Positions 33,366-41,762 of a DNA stretch of 64,000 bases are shown here, one piece after another. The stretch spans positions 55,231 to 119,230 of the forward strand of contig JBBDYH010000075.1 of NCBI GenBank assembly GCA_040901795.1. Direction: 5' to 3'. The notes below the pieces were generated by a model, which did no database searches, was not told the origin of the DNA, and worked only from the letters and a program-made list of their open reading frames with translations. Source of the stretch: JBBDYH01 sp040901795. GTDB taxonomy: Bacteria > Planctomycetota > Planctomycetia > Pirellulales > JALHPA01. The position numbers and the translations under genes were made by a program. Positions within the stretch are counted from its first letter, which is position 1, and each line of letters begins with the position of its first letter.

Positions 33366-36173
33366 CTAGGTGCAAGTGCGAGCCGCGCTGCGAAGCTTGC
33401 GCCGCCGCACGGCGATGGCCATTCCGACGCCAAGCGACGCGATTGTGAACAGCACGAACGCAGATGGCTCGGGAACGGCTGCTAAACCGGTTGCGACCGC
33501 CGTGGCGGTGAGGGGTTCGGCCGTTGGGCGATAGAATGCGCTCAAGAGCGTTACGTCATCGTCATCGACAAAGCCGTTGTAGTCAAAGTCGCCCAGCGCC
33601 CAATGCGGTTGAGGTACACCGGGTGCGTATGTTGCGCTGAGGATCGCCACGTCGTCGTCGTTCACCACGCCATCGAGGTTTGCGTCGCCAGTGAGAGTGT
33701 AGGCAAGCAACACCGCATCCGCATCAACCGCGGCGCCATGGAACTCTGCGTAAGGACCGAGCGGCAAGTCTCCATTCCGAGCGTATCCAATCGAGCGTGA
33801 TTGGGGCGCCTCCCGGTTCGTGGCGGCGACCGTGCTGCTGGTGATGCCGTTACCCGTCCATGTCCCAGCAAGGCCAGGCCTTCCGCGGCCGTTGATCAAA
33901 TGCTGTCGGACAGCGGCCGGCGACCCGTCATCAACGATCGCGGCGTTATCCGTTAGATCCAGTTTCCCATTGTGGCCGAAGTGGAAGTTACCCGACCACT
34001 GAATGGGGACCGAAACGTCGGCATATGCCACGAGCGTTTCTTCCTCTGCGATATGGAAGTCATTGATTCTGCCGTCGGGCAGAATCGTATTTCTCAGGTT
34101 ATCAGCATCCGCCGGATCAAGCCCTGAAGCCCCGCGCGTGTCGGCGAAGTTCAAGCCGGCGCCGTGAAAACTCGCTCCTATTGCGTTCACCCTGGTAAGG
34201 TTGGCGTGGGACAAGTTGGCGGCGTTGAAGCTGGCGCCGGCCAGTGTCGCGCCCCGCAGAGCGGCGCTGGTTAACGTTGAGGCCCCGAAATCAACATCTG
34301 TGAGGTTCGTCTCCGTCAGTGTAGCGCCGGCCAAATCCTGGCCGCTGAAATCCCAACCGGTCAAGTTATTCTTGGATAGTCCAATTCCCTGGAGGTCCTT
34401 GTCCTGGTAACTGGCCGTCGAGTAAAGCTGCTCTTTCGTAAGCCCTCCCACAGTCGTTGCTTCAAGGTTTGCTCCGCCGATGAGCGCAGCGGTCAGGGTA
34501 GCGTCGCTGAAATCTGATCCCCCCAAGTAGGCGCCGGTAAGGTCGGCGCCTGTCAGATCTGCGCCGTCTAAGTTGGTTTGGTAGATGCTGGCATCCGTCA
34601 GCTTGGCGCGCGCCAGATTGGCATCGGTCAAGTTCGCCCGAAACGCGTGCGTTCCGCTCAGGTCCTGACCGCTAAGGTTCCAACCGGTCAGGTCATTAAA
34701 GTTCAAACCGATTCCGCGCAGATTCTTTTGCTTGTAACTGGCGGTTGAGTAAAGCTGCGCGGCAGTAAAACCGCCCGAGGTCGTCGAAGGGAGTTTGGCG
34801 TCGCGGATGATTGCGTCCGTTAGGTTAACATCGGTGAAGACCGACCCAGAAAGATTCGCGCGAGCGAAATTCGCGCCTGTCAGATTCGCGCGCGTCAAAT
34901 TGGCGGATAGGAGGTTGGCGCTAGCGAGCTTGGCCGCCGACAAGTTGGCCTCGGCTAAGTGTGCAGAGCTGAGATTCGCGCCGGTGAGATTCGCACTCAT
35001 GAGATTGGCGCTCTCTAAGGTCGATGAGGCAAGGTCGGCGCCAGAGAGGTTGGCAAATGACAGTTTGGCGTCGGTCAGGATTGACAGAGAAAACCCAGCA
35101 TTCGTGAGGTTCTGGCCGTTCAAGTCCCAGCCGGTCATGTCGTTCCCACTCAGGCGGATGTTTCGCAGGTCCGTCGTCTGATAACTGGACGTTGAGTAGA
35201 GTTGAGCCGACGTAAAACCCCGTGCTGTCGCGTCGCTCAAATAGGCGCCGTTGACCACGGCCCCGGTCAGATTCGCGCCGGTTAAGTCCAGCCCGGACAG
35301 CACTGTGCCGACGAGGTTCGTTTGGCTTAGATCGGCATTCCTAAGACTCGAATCGCGAAAGTTCGCGCCGGCAAGAGTCTGGCCACGAAAGTCCCAACCA
35401 CTGAAGTTGCCATCGACAAAGTTAATCCTTTGGAGATTCTTCATCTGATAGCTGGCCGTCGAATAAAGCTGCTCCTTCGTAAAGCCCCAGGATGTTGCGT
35501 GCTCTAAATCAGCCCCGGTGATGACTGCGTCAATCAGATTGGCGTTCGTCAGCCTCAAGCGAGTGAGTCGCGCTCGGGTTAGATTGGCGCTCGCCAGATT
35601 GGCGTTGGTGAGGTCCGAAAGGGAGAGATTGCTGTCGGTAAGATTAGCGCCCCCGAGATTGGCGTCAATCAAGCTCGCGGACGTGATCCGTGCGTTTGAG
35701 AGATCCTGATTGCTGAAGTCCCAGCCCGTCAGGTCGTTATTCGAGAGATCGATTCGCTGCAAGCTCTTGGCCTGATAGTTTGCTGTCGAGTAAAGCTGCT
35801 CTTGCGTGAAGCCATGCGACGTTATGGCGCGAAGTGCTGCCCCCGTGACGTCGGCTCCCGTGAGATCGGCGTTCGCAAGCGTCGCCACGTACAGGTTCGC
35901 GCCGGCCAAATTCGCGTTGGTGAAGCGGGCGTGATCCAACCAGCTCAAATGGAAGTTTGCGTTCGCAAGATTCTGGCCGGAGAAGTCCGCGTAGTTCAAA
36001 TTGCGCGTGTCGGCGTTCCAGCGGCTCAGATTGACTCCAGGTCCAGGCATAACGCCTTCTGTGCCAGGAATGGTTTCGCCATTGTCCCAGCGGAAGACGT
36101 CTGCGCGCGCAGCGGCAGACAGAAAGAGAATAAGGCTCGCCGTGGCCAGCATAGGCAGGGCAAGGCGTGGCAT
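33366..36173 (-). CDS. Pentapeptide-repeat protein C with dockerin-like and PEP-CTERM end
   Basis: This is the largest of the three paralogs at 935 residues. It starts MPRLALPMLATASLILFLS (signal peptide), then DVFRWDNGETIPGTEG. A very long pentapeptide region (about residues 55-690) contains runs such as LTGANLSSAHLAEANLSAAK, split by five modules (GFTQEQLYSTANYQ, GFTKEQLYSTASYQ, GFTSAQLYSTSSYQ, GFTAAQLYSTASYK, GLTKEQLYSTASYQ). The beta-rich domain (KLDLTDNAAIVDD, RSIGYARNGDLPLG), two dockerin-like loops and the PEP-CTERM signal (VPEPSAFVLFTIASLG, then RRRK) match protein B. It probably forms a rod-like extracellular beta-helix. No function can be assigned. Confidence 0.87.
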   Translation of the reverse strand: MPRLALPMLATASLILFLSAAARADVFRWDNGETIPGTEGVMPGPGVNLSRWNADTRNLNYADFSGQNLANANFHLSWLDHARFTNANLAGANLYVATLANADLTGADVTGAALRAITSHGFTQEQLYSTANYQAKSLQRIDLSNNDLTGWDFSNQDLSNARITSASLIDANLGGANLTDSNLSLSDLTNANLASANLTRARLTRLRLTNANLIDAVITGADLEHATSWGFTKEQLYSTASYQMKNLQRINFVDGNFSGWDFRGQTLAGANFRDSSLRNADLSQTNLVGTVLSGLDLTGANLTGAVVNGAYLSDATARGFTSAQLYSTSSYQTTDLRNIRLSGNDMTGWDLNGQNLTNAGFSLSILTDAKLSFANLSGADLASSTLESANLMSANLTGANLSSAHLAEANLSAAKLASANLLSANLTRANLTGANFARANLSGSVFTDVNLTDAIIRDAKLPSTTSGGFTAAQLYSTASYKQKNLRGIGLNFNDLTGWNLSGQDLSGTHAFRANLTDANLARAKLTDASIYQTNLDGADLTGADLTGAYLGGSDFSDATLTAALIGGANLEATTVGGLTKEQLYSTASYQDKDLQGIGLSKNNLTGWDFSGQDLAGATLTETNLTDVDFGASTLTSAALRGATLAGASFNAANLSHANLTRVNAIGASFHGAGLNFADTRGASGLDPADADNLRNTILPDGRINDFHIAEEETLVAYADVSVPIQWSGNFHFGHNGKLDLTDNAAIVDDGSPAAVRQHLINGRGRPGLAGTWTGNGITSSTVAATNREAPQSRSIGYARNGDLPLGPYAEFHGAAVDADAVLLAYTLTGDANLDGVVNDDDVAILSATYAPGVPQPHWALGDFDYNGFVDDDDVTLLSAFYRPTAEPLTATAVATGLAAVPEPSAFVLFTIASLGVGMAIAVRRRKLRSAARTCT

Positions 36174-36497
36174 GTTGACTCCGATCCAGTAGAAGAAAAT
36201 AGGGATGAGGACTCCACGCCCGAAAGAAGAATAGGGGCGCGGATGGAAGACTCGTTGAATGACGTGGCGTCAGGCGAATTGGGATGCCAGGGCGTGCAGA
36301 CGTCGCGAGAAGACGGAGTCGTGTTGCGTTTGCCCAACGCGCGTACCGCCGCCGCAAAAGCGACAAGCCGCACACACAGCCCAAGCAGGGGCCAGATAAG
36401 CAAATGTAACACTAGGTGTTCCGGTAAACTGCCCGATGCCTCGTCGATGATTACCTTGCCTCAAGGTACGGTCATTGTAACCCGGCGGTTTCGCCGC
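36174..36497. other. Intergenic region upstream of pentapeptide gene C
   Basis: About 320 bases with no gene. It holds the conserved block (36449-36481: GATTACC, spacer, GGTCATTGTAAC) shared with the upstream regions of genes A and B. Between about 36370 and 36481 it aligns by eye with the region before gene A. Confidence 0.5.
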
Positions 36498-38753
36498 TCA
36501 CAAGGGGCGGCGTGAGTAGCACATCCGCAACAGCAGCGGCAACACGAGGAGATTGCCCGCCAGGCCGAAGAGCATAGTTAGGCTGGTCAACGCGCCGAAG
36601 TAGATCGTGGGGACGAACTCGCTCGAGCACAGCGCGCTGAAGCCCACGACGAGGGCGAGTGTGGCAAAGAACGCTGCGCGGCCGGCGCTTTGCTGGGCGG
36701 CGTCAAGAGATTCTCGAAATGACAAGCTGCGTTGACGGGCGCGCTGAAAGTCGACGATGTAGTGCACCGTCGAGTCGACCGACAGACCCATCGAGAAGGC
36801 GGCGATCACGGCGGCGCCCATGTTGAGCGCGATGCCCAGCCAACCCAACACGCCCATCATCAAAAACACGGGCAGGACATTGGGGACGAGACCAAGCGTT
36901 GCCAAAACCGGGCTGCGAAAGACGACGAGCATCACGCACCACATGCCGGCAGTCGCCGCGGCAAATGTGATCCACTGATCGCGCAGCAGGCTGTCGATCA
37001 GATTCGTGAGCAGGACGAAGAAGCCGGTTGCTTGGGCGCCGAGTTGATCGTTCGCGGACGGGAATCCCTCCTGGGCAATTCGCTGCACCTCGGCGATGAG
37101 CCGCTTCTTTTGCGCGGCCGGTTGCCGCTCCTTCGATCGCAGCAGAATGCGGTAGACGTACTGGCCGGTCGCGGGATCCTGGGCGTGCAGGGTCTGAAAC
37201 GACTCGGGCATGTAGCCTCGCATGGCATCGAGAGCGGTCGTGGTGACGCCGGTCGGCATGCGGGCGAGCGTTTCGAAGGAGAGGGGCGAAACAGTCGCCA
37301 CCACGTCGGCCAGGCTGAAGACCTTCGTGAGCCCCGGCTCGGACTCGCCGGCGGCTGTTTCAACGCGCACTTCGCGCAGGCGCTCTTCTAGCCGCAGCAC
37401 TCGGGCGAGATAGGCTGCATCGAGCTCTGCAGGCGCGGGCAGCAGTAAGTCCCACACACCGGCGCCGCCGAACGATTCTTCGACCATCTGGTACGATTCG
37501 ACGATCGGGCTGCCGGCGCGAAAGTTCTTCGTGAAATCCGATTCGATCTCCAACCGCAACGAGCCGGAGATTCCTAGCGCCGCCACGATCGCCGTCGCGG
37601 TCCCCACGAGCCAAGGCCGCCGCTCGACCGTATCGATCGCCCGATAGAGACCCAGGTCCAGCCGGTCTTCGCCCCACGATCGCTTTGGATCCGGGTCGAA
37701 TCGGCCTGTAAGCGCGAGACCAGGCAACAACAGCACAACGCTCACCAGCACCAGCGTCAGGCCGATTGCGGTCATCAACCCAAAGTCCTGCACCGGGCCG
37801 ACACGCGCGAGCAGCAGCGAGCTGCAGGCGACGGTGTCGGTCAGGCAAGCGGAGAGGACCGGCGCAGCAAGGCCAATGGCGGCGGCGCGAAAGGCGTCAA
37901 TCGGGCTCAGACCGCCGCCGCGCTCCTCGCGGAATTGCACGACGATGTGCATGACGGTCGCCACGCCGACGACGGTAATGATCGCCGAGAGCATCGAGCT
38001 GACCATGCTGAGTTGCAGCTCGAGTGCGACGAGCAGGGCTTGCGTCATCCAGATCGTAACTTGCACGACGGCGATCGGCACGAGCACCCAGCGGAGGCTG
38101 CGAAAGCAAAGCACAATGACAGCGGCCAAGAGCACCATCGACAGGCGCATCAGGAGCCGCCCGTCAGCTTCCAGGTAGCGAAATCCGTCGACGATCATCA
38201 CCGGCTCGCCGGCCAGTGTTCCGCCGGGATACTGGTCGATCACCGCGCGGAGCTGATCGACAGTTTCCGACCGCGGAACGTCGGTCTGGTCCTTGGGTTT
38301 AAGAATGCAGATCACGGCGGCGATGCGCCGATCGTCGCTGACCGTGTAGCCCTCGAAGAGCTCGTGCAGCCGTGCGGTGAGCGCATTATCGGCGTCGGCG
38401 ATGGCGCGGCCAAGCGGCGTCGTGGTCAGGCTCTGGACGGCGGCCACGCCGGGGACCTTGCGCAGCGTGGCGGTAAGTTGATCGAGGCGCTCGATGCCCG
38501 ACTCGGTCAACAATTTTGAATCCACGTACGCTGCCAGCGCGACTTCGTTGCCCCCGAACGTGCGCGTCAACCGCCGATAGGGCGCGAGGAGCGGGTCGTC
38601 GGACGCGAACATGTTCTCGATTGACTGGTCGAACTCCAGGCGCCGCGCCGGAAGGAACGAAGCCACGGCCAGCGCCATCCCTACCGCCAATAGCGGCAAC
38701 CGCCAGGCGATCAGCCGGTTGATGAAGGCGGCGGTGACGGGGCGGTGTGGCAT
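36498..38753 (-). CDS. RND/MMPL-superfamily transporter
   Basis: This is a membrane exporter of 751 residues from ATG 38753, with about twelve membrane segments in two halves. Each half has one N-terminal helix (LPLLAVGMALAVASFLPARR; WLVGTATAIVAALGISG), a soluble loop, and a cluster of helices (LSMVLLAAVIVLCFRSLRWV; AATAGMWCVMLVVFRSPVLA). The sterol-sensing-like motif GLSVDSTVHYIVDFQRA lies in the second cluster and contains the acidic residue usual in MMPL-type proteins. An in-frame extension to 39239 runs through a palindromic repeat and the exonuclease gene and is rejected. Substrates of such planctomycete RND proteins may be lipids or hopanoids; this is inference. Confidence 0.85.
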   Translation of the reverse strand: MPHRPVTAAFINRLIAWRLPLLAVGMALAVASFLPARRLEFDQSIENMFASDDPLLAPYRRLTRTFGGNEVALAAYVDSKLLTESGIERLDQLTATLRKVPGVAAVQSLTTTPLGRAIADADNALTARLHELFEGYTVSDDRRIAAVICILKPKDQTDVPRSETVDQLRAVIDQYPGGTLAGEPVMIVDGFRYLEADGRLLMRLSMVLLAAVIVLCFRSLRWVLVPIAVVQVTIWMTQALLVALELQLSMVSSMLSAIITVVGVATVMHIVVQFREERGGGLSPIDAFRAAAIGLAAPVLSACLTDTVACSSLLLARVGPVQDFGLMTAIGLTLVLVSVVLLLPGLALTGRFDPDPKRSWGEDRLDLGLYRAIDTVERRPWLVGTATAIVAALGISGSLRLEIESDFTKNFRAGSPIVESYQMVEESFGGAGVWDLLLPAPAELDAAYLARVLRLEERLREVRVETAAGESEPGLTKVFSLADVVATVSPLSFETLARMPTGVTTTALDAMRGYMPESFQTLHAQDPATGQYVYRILLRSKERQPAAQKKRLIAEVQRIAQEGFPSANDQLGAQATGFFVLLTNLIDSLLRDQWITFAAATAGMWCVMLVVFRSPVLATLGLVPNVLPVFLMMGVLGWLGIALNMGAAVIAAFSMGLSVDSTVHYIVDFQRARQRSLSFRESLDAAQQSAGRAAFFATLALVVGFSALCSSEFVPTIYFGALTSLTMLFGLAGNLLVLPLLLRMCYSRRPL

Positions 38754-38763
38754 ATGGGACTGT

Positions 38764-38902
38764 CTCGTTCCCAGGCTCCGCCTGGGAACGCGCTGTAGGT
38801 CAGGCTCTGCCTGACGATCGCTTGTAGTGAATGGATCGTCAACCCTGGATTCGCGAGGCAGAGCCTCGCCGGCAGGGTGTTCCCAGGCGGAGCCCGGGAA
38901 CA
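38764..38902. repeat. Palindromic repeat, family GTTCCCAGGCTCCGCCTGGG
   Basis: The outer arms are CGTTCCCAGGCTCCGCCTGG and TTCCCAGGCGGAGCCCGGGA; inner arms are GGTCAGGCTCTGCCTGAC and GCGAGGCAGAGCCTCGC. It lies between the divergent RND and exonuclease genes. The sister copy is at 18192-18327. Confidence 0.88.
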
Positions 38903-38951
38903 AGTGAACTTTCACTTCTCCATCCGCGCATTTTTCTGCTACGCTGACAAC

Positions 38952-39776
38952 ATGCCCATTGCAACCGCCCCTGTAAAATATCTCTGCTTTGACGTCGAGA
39001 GCGCCGCTGATGCGACGCTGGTGGCCAAGCTGCGCTACCCACAGGAATCGCTTGAGCCGGCCGAGGCCGTCCGCCGTTACCGCGCGGAATTGATGGCCAA
39101 GTACGAGAGTGACTTCATCCCGTACACATTCCAGGTGCCGATCTCGGTGGCGATCGCCAAGATCGCGGGCGACTTTCGCCTGTTGGATCTGGTTGTGCTC
39201 GACGAACCACAGTTCCGCCCACACGTCATCACCGACCACTTCTGGCGCGGCTGGGACCGCTACAAGCGGCCGACGCTGGTCAGCTTTAATGGCCGCGGGT
39301 TCGACATTCCGCTATTAGAATTGTCGGCGTTCCGCTACGGCGTGAGCGTGCCCGGCTGGTTCGGGCAGTATCAGAAAAGCTACGACCAGCCGCGGAACCG
39401 CTACAACACTGTGGCGCATCTCGATCTGCACGAGCTGTTGACAAACTTCGGCTGCGCCCGGTTCGTCGGCGGATTAAACCTGGCCGCGAACCTGTTGGGC
39501 AAGCCGGGAAAGATGGATGTGCAAGGCTACATGGTCCAAGACATGTACGAGGCCGGCAAGCTCGCCGAGATCAACGGCTATTGCCGTTGCGATGTCCTCG
39601 ACACGTACTTTGTATTCCTCCGCTCTCGCGTGATGGTGGGCGAGCTTACATTGGACGACGAGCAGCGGATCATCCTGGAGACGAAGGACTGGGTCCGCGG
39701 TCAGGCGGAGACCGTGCCGGCGTACCGCGATTACCTGGCGAGCTGGGGGGACTGGAAGAACCCGTGGAAGGCATGA
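38952..39776 (+). CDS. Predicted 3'-5' exonuclease, PolB-exonuclease-like
   Basis: This 274-residue protein resembles the DNA_pol_B_exo2 family (DEDD exonucleases, PF10108). Exo I is CFDVESAADA (D-x-E), Exo II is TLVSFNGRGFDIPLLE (N-G-x-x-F-D), then DLHELLTNFG, and Exo III is NGYCRCDVLDTYFVFLR. The family is common in bacteria as a stand-alone nuclease; its physiological substrate is not settled. The start MPIATAPVKYLCF at 38952 is chosen because translation upstream is of repeat DNA. Confidence 0.87.
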   Translation: MPIATAPVKYLCFDVESAADATLVAKLRYPQESLEPAEAVRRYRAELMAKYESDFIPYTFQVPISVAIAKIAGDFRLLDLVVLDEPQFRPHVITDHFWRGWDRYKRPTLVSFNGRGFDIPLLELSAFRYGVSVPGWFGQYQKSYDQPRNRYNTVAHLDLHELLTNFGCARFVGGLNLAANLLGKPGKMDVQGYMVQDMYEAGKLAEINGYCRCDVLDTYFVFLRSRVMVGELTLDDEQRIILETKDWVRGQAETVPAYRDYLASWGDWKNPWKA

Positions 39777-39794
39777 CGACGGGCGAAGCTCCTT

Positions 39795-39926
39795 GGAGTG
39801 CGGCGACTTGTCGCCGCTATGGATTTCAATGCTGGTGAATAGCCGGCTGACATTCATTCGTGAGACGGCGTCGTTCGGTTTGGAACGCGGTTTGAAAAGG
39901 AAAGCTGCGACAAGTCGCAGCACTCC
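39795..39926. repeat. Inverted repeat, family GGAGTGCGGCGACTTGTCGC
   Basis: Starts GGAGTGCGGCGACTTGTCGC and ends GCTGCGACAAGTCGCAGCAC plus TCC. It separates the converging exonuclease and trmB genes; trmB ends nine bases after it. Confidence 0.87.
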
Positions 39927-39934
39927 AAAACTTG

Positions 39935-40591
39935 TCAACCTCGTTTGTCATTCCGCTTTCGGAACTCCGCGCGATAGACCGGCTGCTCGCTCTTGCGGGT
40001 GCGGCGCTCGAAGTGCGTGCGGTAATCAAGATCGTGTTCTGAGGGGGGCTCGGGTACGTCAAACGGCCCCGCGAAATTGGTCACTTCGGCGACGAGCGCC
40101 AGCGTCGAATGAAAGTACTCTTCGACATCGGTCCAGAAATGCAGCGTGCCGCCCGGCGCCAGCGTGCGCTCGGCGTCGCGCAAAAATGCTTCGTTAAAGA
40201 CTCGCCGCTTCTTGTGCCGCTTCTTCCACCACGGATCGGGGAAATACACGTGGACTGCGGCCAGCGAGCTGTTGGGGAGGATCTCCCGAAAGATGCGCAA
40301 CGCATTCCCATGCACCGCCACAGCGTTCGGCAAATTCTGCAGTGCCAGCCGCCCGCCAATGTAACGCGCGTACTTGAGCGCTAGCTCGATGCCAAGAAAG
40401 TTGTGTGCTGGGTTGCGTGCCGCAGCATTGGCCAGAAACAATCCCTTGCCGCTGCCGACCTCGACTTCAAGCGGCGCTTCGCGGCTGAACAGGGCGCGCA
40501 TGTCCCACGCTCGCGGCAGTTCTTCAAACTCCTTGTAATGCCGGTCGAGGTCGAGCGCGGGATCGAGCTTGCGAAGGGCGCGGCGAGGCAT
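39935..40591 (-). CDS. trmB: tRNA (guanine-N7)-methyltransferase
   Basis: This SAM-dependent enzyme makes m7G46 in the variable loop of tRNA. It has 218 residues, a usual length. The SAM site is LEVEVGSGKGLFLANAA, followed by NFLGIELALKYARY (acidic end of strand 2) and the TrmB hallmark HVYFPDPWWKKRHKKRR. The C-terminal part has DLDYRTHFERR, near the usual tRNA-binding T-x-x-E-x-x-x motif. The start at 40591 is the only Met giving the expected N terminus. A compound repeat follows its start upstream. Confidence 0.93.
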   Translation of the reverse strand: MPRRALRKLDPALDLDRHYKEFEELPRAWDMRALFSREAPLEVEVGSGKGLFLANAAARNPAHNFLGIELALKYARYIGGRLALQNLPNAVAVHGNALRIFREILPNSSLAAVHVYFPDPWWKKRHKKRRVFNEAFLRDAERTLAPGGTLHFWTDVEEYFHSTLALVAEVTNFAGPFDVPEPPSEHDLDYRTHFERRTRKSEQPVYRAEFRKRNDKRG

Positions 40592-40598
40592 GCGGACA

Positions 40599-40721
40599 AA
40601 TGGGGAATGCGGAATGGGGAATGGGGAATGGGGAATGTACGAAGGCTGTCAGCCGTCAGCGTTCAGCTATCAGCTCGTTTTCCAGTAAGGCAAATGGCTG
40701 ATAGCTGACCGCTGACAGCCA
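40599..40721. repeat. Compound repeat: GAATGGG tract plus GTCAGC palindrome
   Basis: Several GGGGAATG units (40610-40636) are followed by GGCTGTCAGCCGTCAGC and its inverted arm GCTGATAGCTGACCGCTGAC. It occupies most of the gap between trmB and the rhomboid gene. GAATGGGGAATG also occurs at 61630-61662. Confidence 0.75.
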
Positions 40722-40757
40722 ACGGCGCGGACTCACGTTGGACCTTGACTTTGGGCA

Positions 40758-41585
40758 TCACCAACGGTCGAAGGGCGAACGGTCGTCGTACTGGGCTTCA
40801 GGTTCTTCGCGGGTCTGTCGTTGCTCGGGATGCGGCACCAAGGCGTTTAAGAACGGCATGGCGATGGCCCCGGCGACAAAGCCGCCGATGTGCGCCAAAA
40901 ACGCCACGCCGCCGCTCATGTTGAATCGTACCTCGCCGTAGAACGACATGAGCTGTCCCAAAAACCAGATGCCCAGCACGGCCAAAGCCGGCAGGTCGAT
41001 AACCGTGACAAATACAAACAGGATTACGAGTGTATGTACGCGCGCGAAAGGGTAGGTGACGGCATATGCACCGAGGATGGCCGCCACGGCGCCGCTCGCG
41101 CCGATCACCGGCACCGTGCTGTCGGTATACATCGCGTAGTGCGCAGCAGTCGCCAGCAGACCGCCGGCTATGTAAAAAATGGGAAACAGGATGTGGCCCA
41201 AACGGTCCTCGATGTTGTTGCCAAAGAGATACAGAAACCACATGTTGCCGATCAGGTGCATCCAGCTTCCGTGCAGGAACATGCAGGTGAAGATTGAGCG
41301 AAGTACTTCGGGTCGATCTGGCTCGAGCCTCACCACGGGCTGAACGGCAGCCACAAACAGACCGACCTGCTCCAACTTGGGTTGACCGATCTTTACGTTG
41401 AGAACTTCATTATTCTGAAGCTGCTCGATCCGCGCAGGCATAAACCCGTATTGAAAGGTAACCAAGATCTGTTGCCGTTCGTCGAGCCGCCAGAACCAGA
41501 GAAACGCCAGCACGTTGGCCAGGATCAGCGCATACGTAATCACCGGCGTGCGGTGCGTCGGGTTGTTGTCGGCGAATGGAAACAT
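40758..41585 (-). CDS. Rhomboid-family intramembrane serine protease
   Basis: This 275-residue membrane protein has six or so membrane helices. Rhomboid signatures are FLHGSWMHLIGNMWFLYLFG (the H-x-x-x-N-x loop-helix), GASGAVAAILGAY (catalytic Ser in G-x-S-G) and HIGGFVAGAIAM (catalytic His). A periplasmic insertion of about 60 residues between helices 1 and 2 (PKLEQVGLFVAAVQPVVRLE) is longer than in E. coli GlpG. It cleaves unknown membrane proteins. The start MFPFADNNPTHRTPVITYAL at 41585 is chosen; the in-frame extension is repeat DNA. Confidence 0.9.
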   Translation of the reverse strand: MFPFADNNPTHRTPVITYALILANVLAFLWFWRLDERQQILVTFQYGFMPARIEQLQNNEVLNVKIGQPKLEQVGLFVAAVQPVVRLEPDRPEVLRSIFTCMFLHGSWMHLIGNMWFLYLFGNNIEDRLGHILFPIFYIAGGLLATAAHYAMYTDSTVPVIGASGAVAAILGAYAVTYPFARVHTLVILFVFVTVIDLPALAVLGIWFLGQLMSFYGEVRFNMSGGVAFLAHIGGFVAGAIAMPFLNALVPHPEQRQTREEPEAQYDDRSPFDRW

Positions 41586-41601
41586 GGAGGGATCAAAGTC
41601 C

Positions 41602-41759
41602 GAATGACGAAATTCGAATGACAAACGAAGCACCAATGACGAATGCGACCAAGCCGCAGCGGGCAATCGGCGTGCCAAGCTCGAACGGTCCAAGCATCCG
41701 CTCGTTATTCGCGCTTCGTCATTCGTTCGTCATTCGGGCTTCGATTGTTCGTCATTATA
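41602..41759. repeat. Inverted repeat, family CGAATGACGAA / TTCGTCATTCG
   Basis: Left: CGAATGACGAAATTCGAATG and CACCAATGACGAATGCG. Right: CTTCGTCATTCGTTCGTCAT. It lies between the rhomboid start and the CBM9-like stop. Same family as 15952 and 59256. Confidence 0.85.
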
Positions 41760-41762
41760 GCG

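Noticed and set aside
29700..36100. Regular short repeats suggesting a CRISPR array or microsatellite
   Set aside because: The periodicity is that of codons for pentapeptide units within long open frames; spacers and constant repeats are absent.
38754..39239. N-terminal extension of the RND transporter
   Set aside because: The extension translates a palindromic repeat and the antisense of the exonuclease gene; the first membrane helix follows the Met at 38753.
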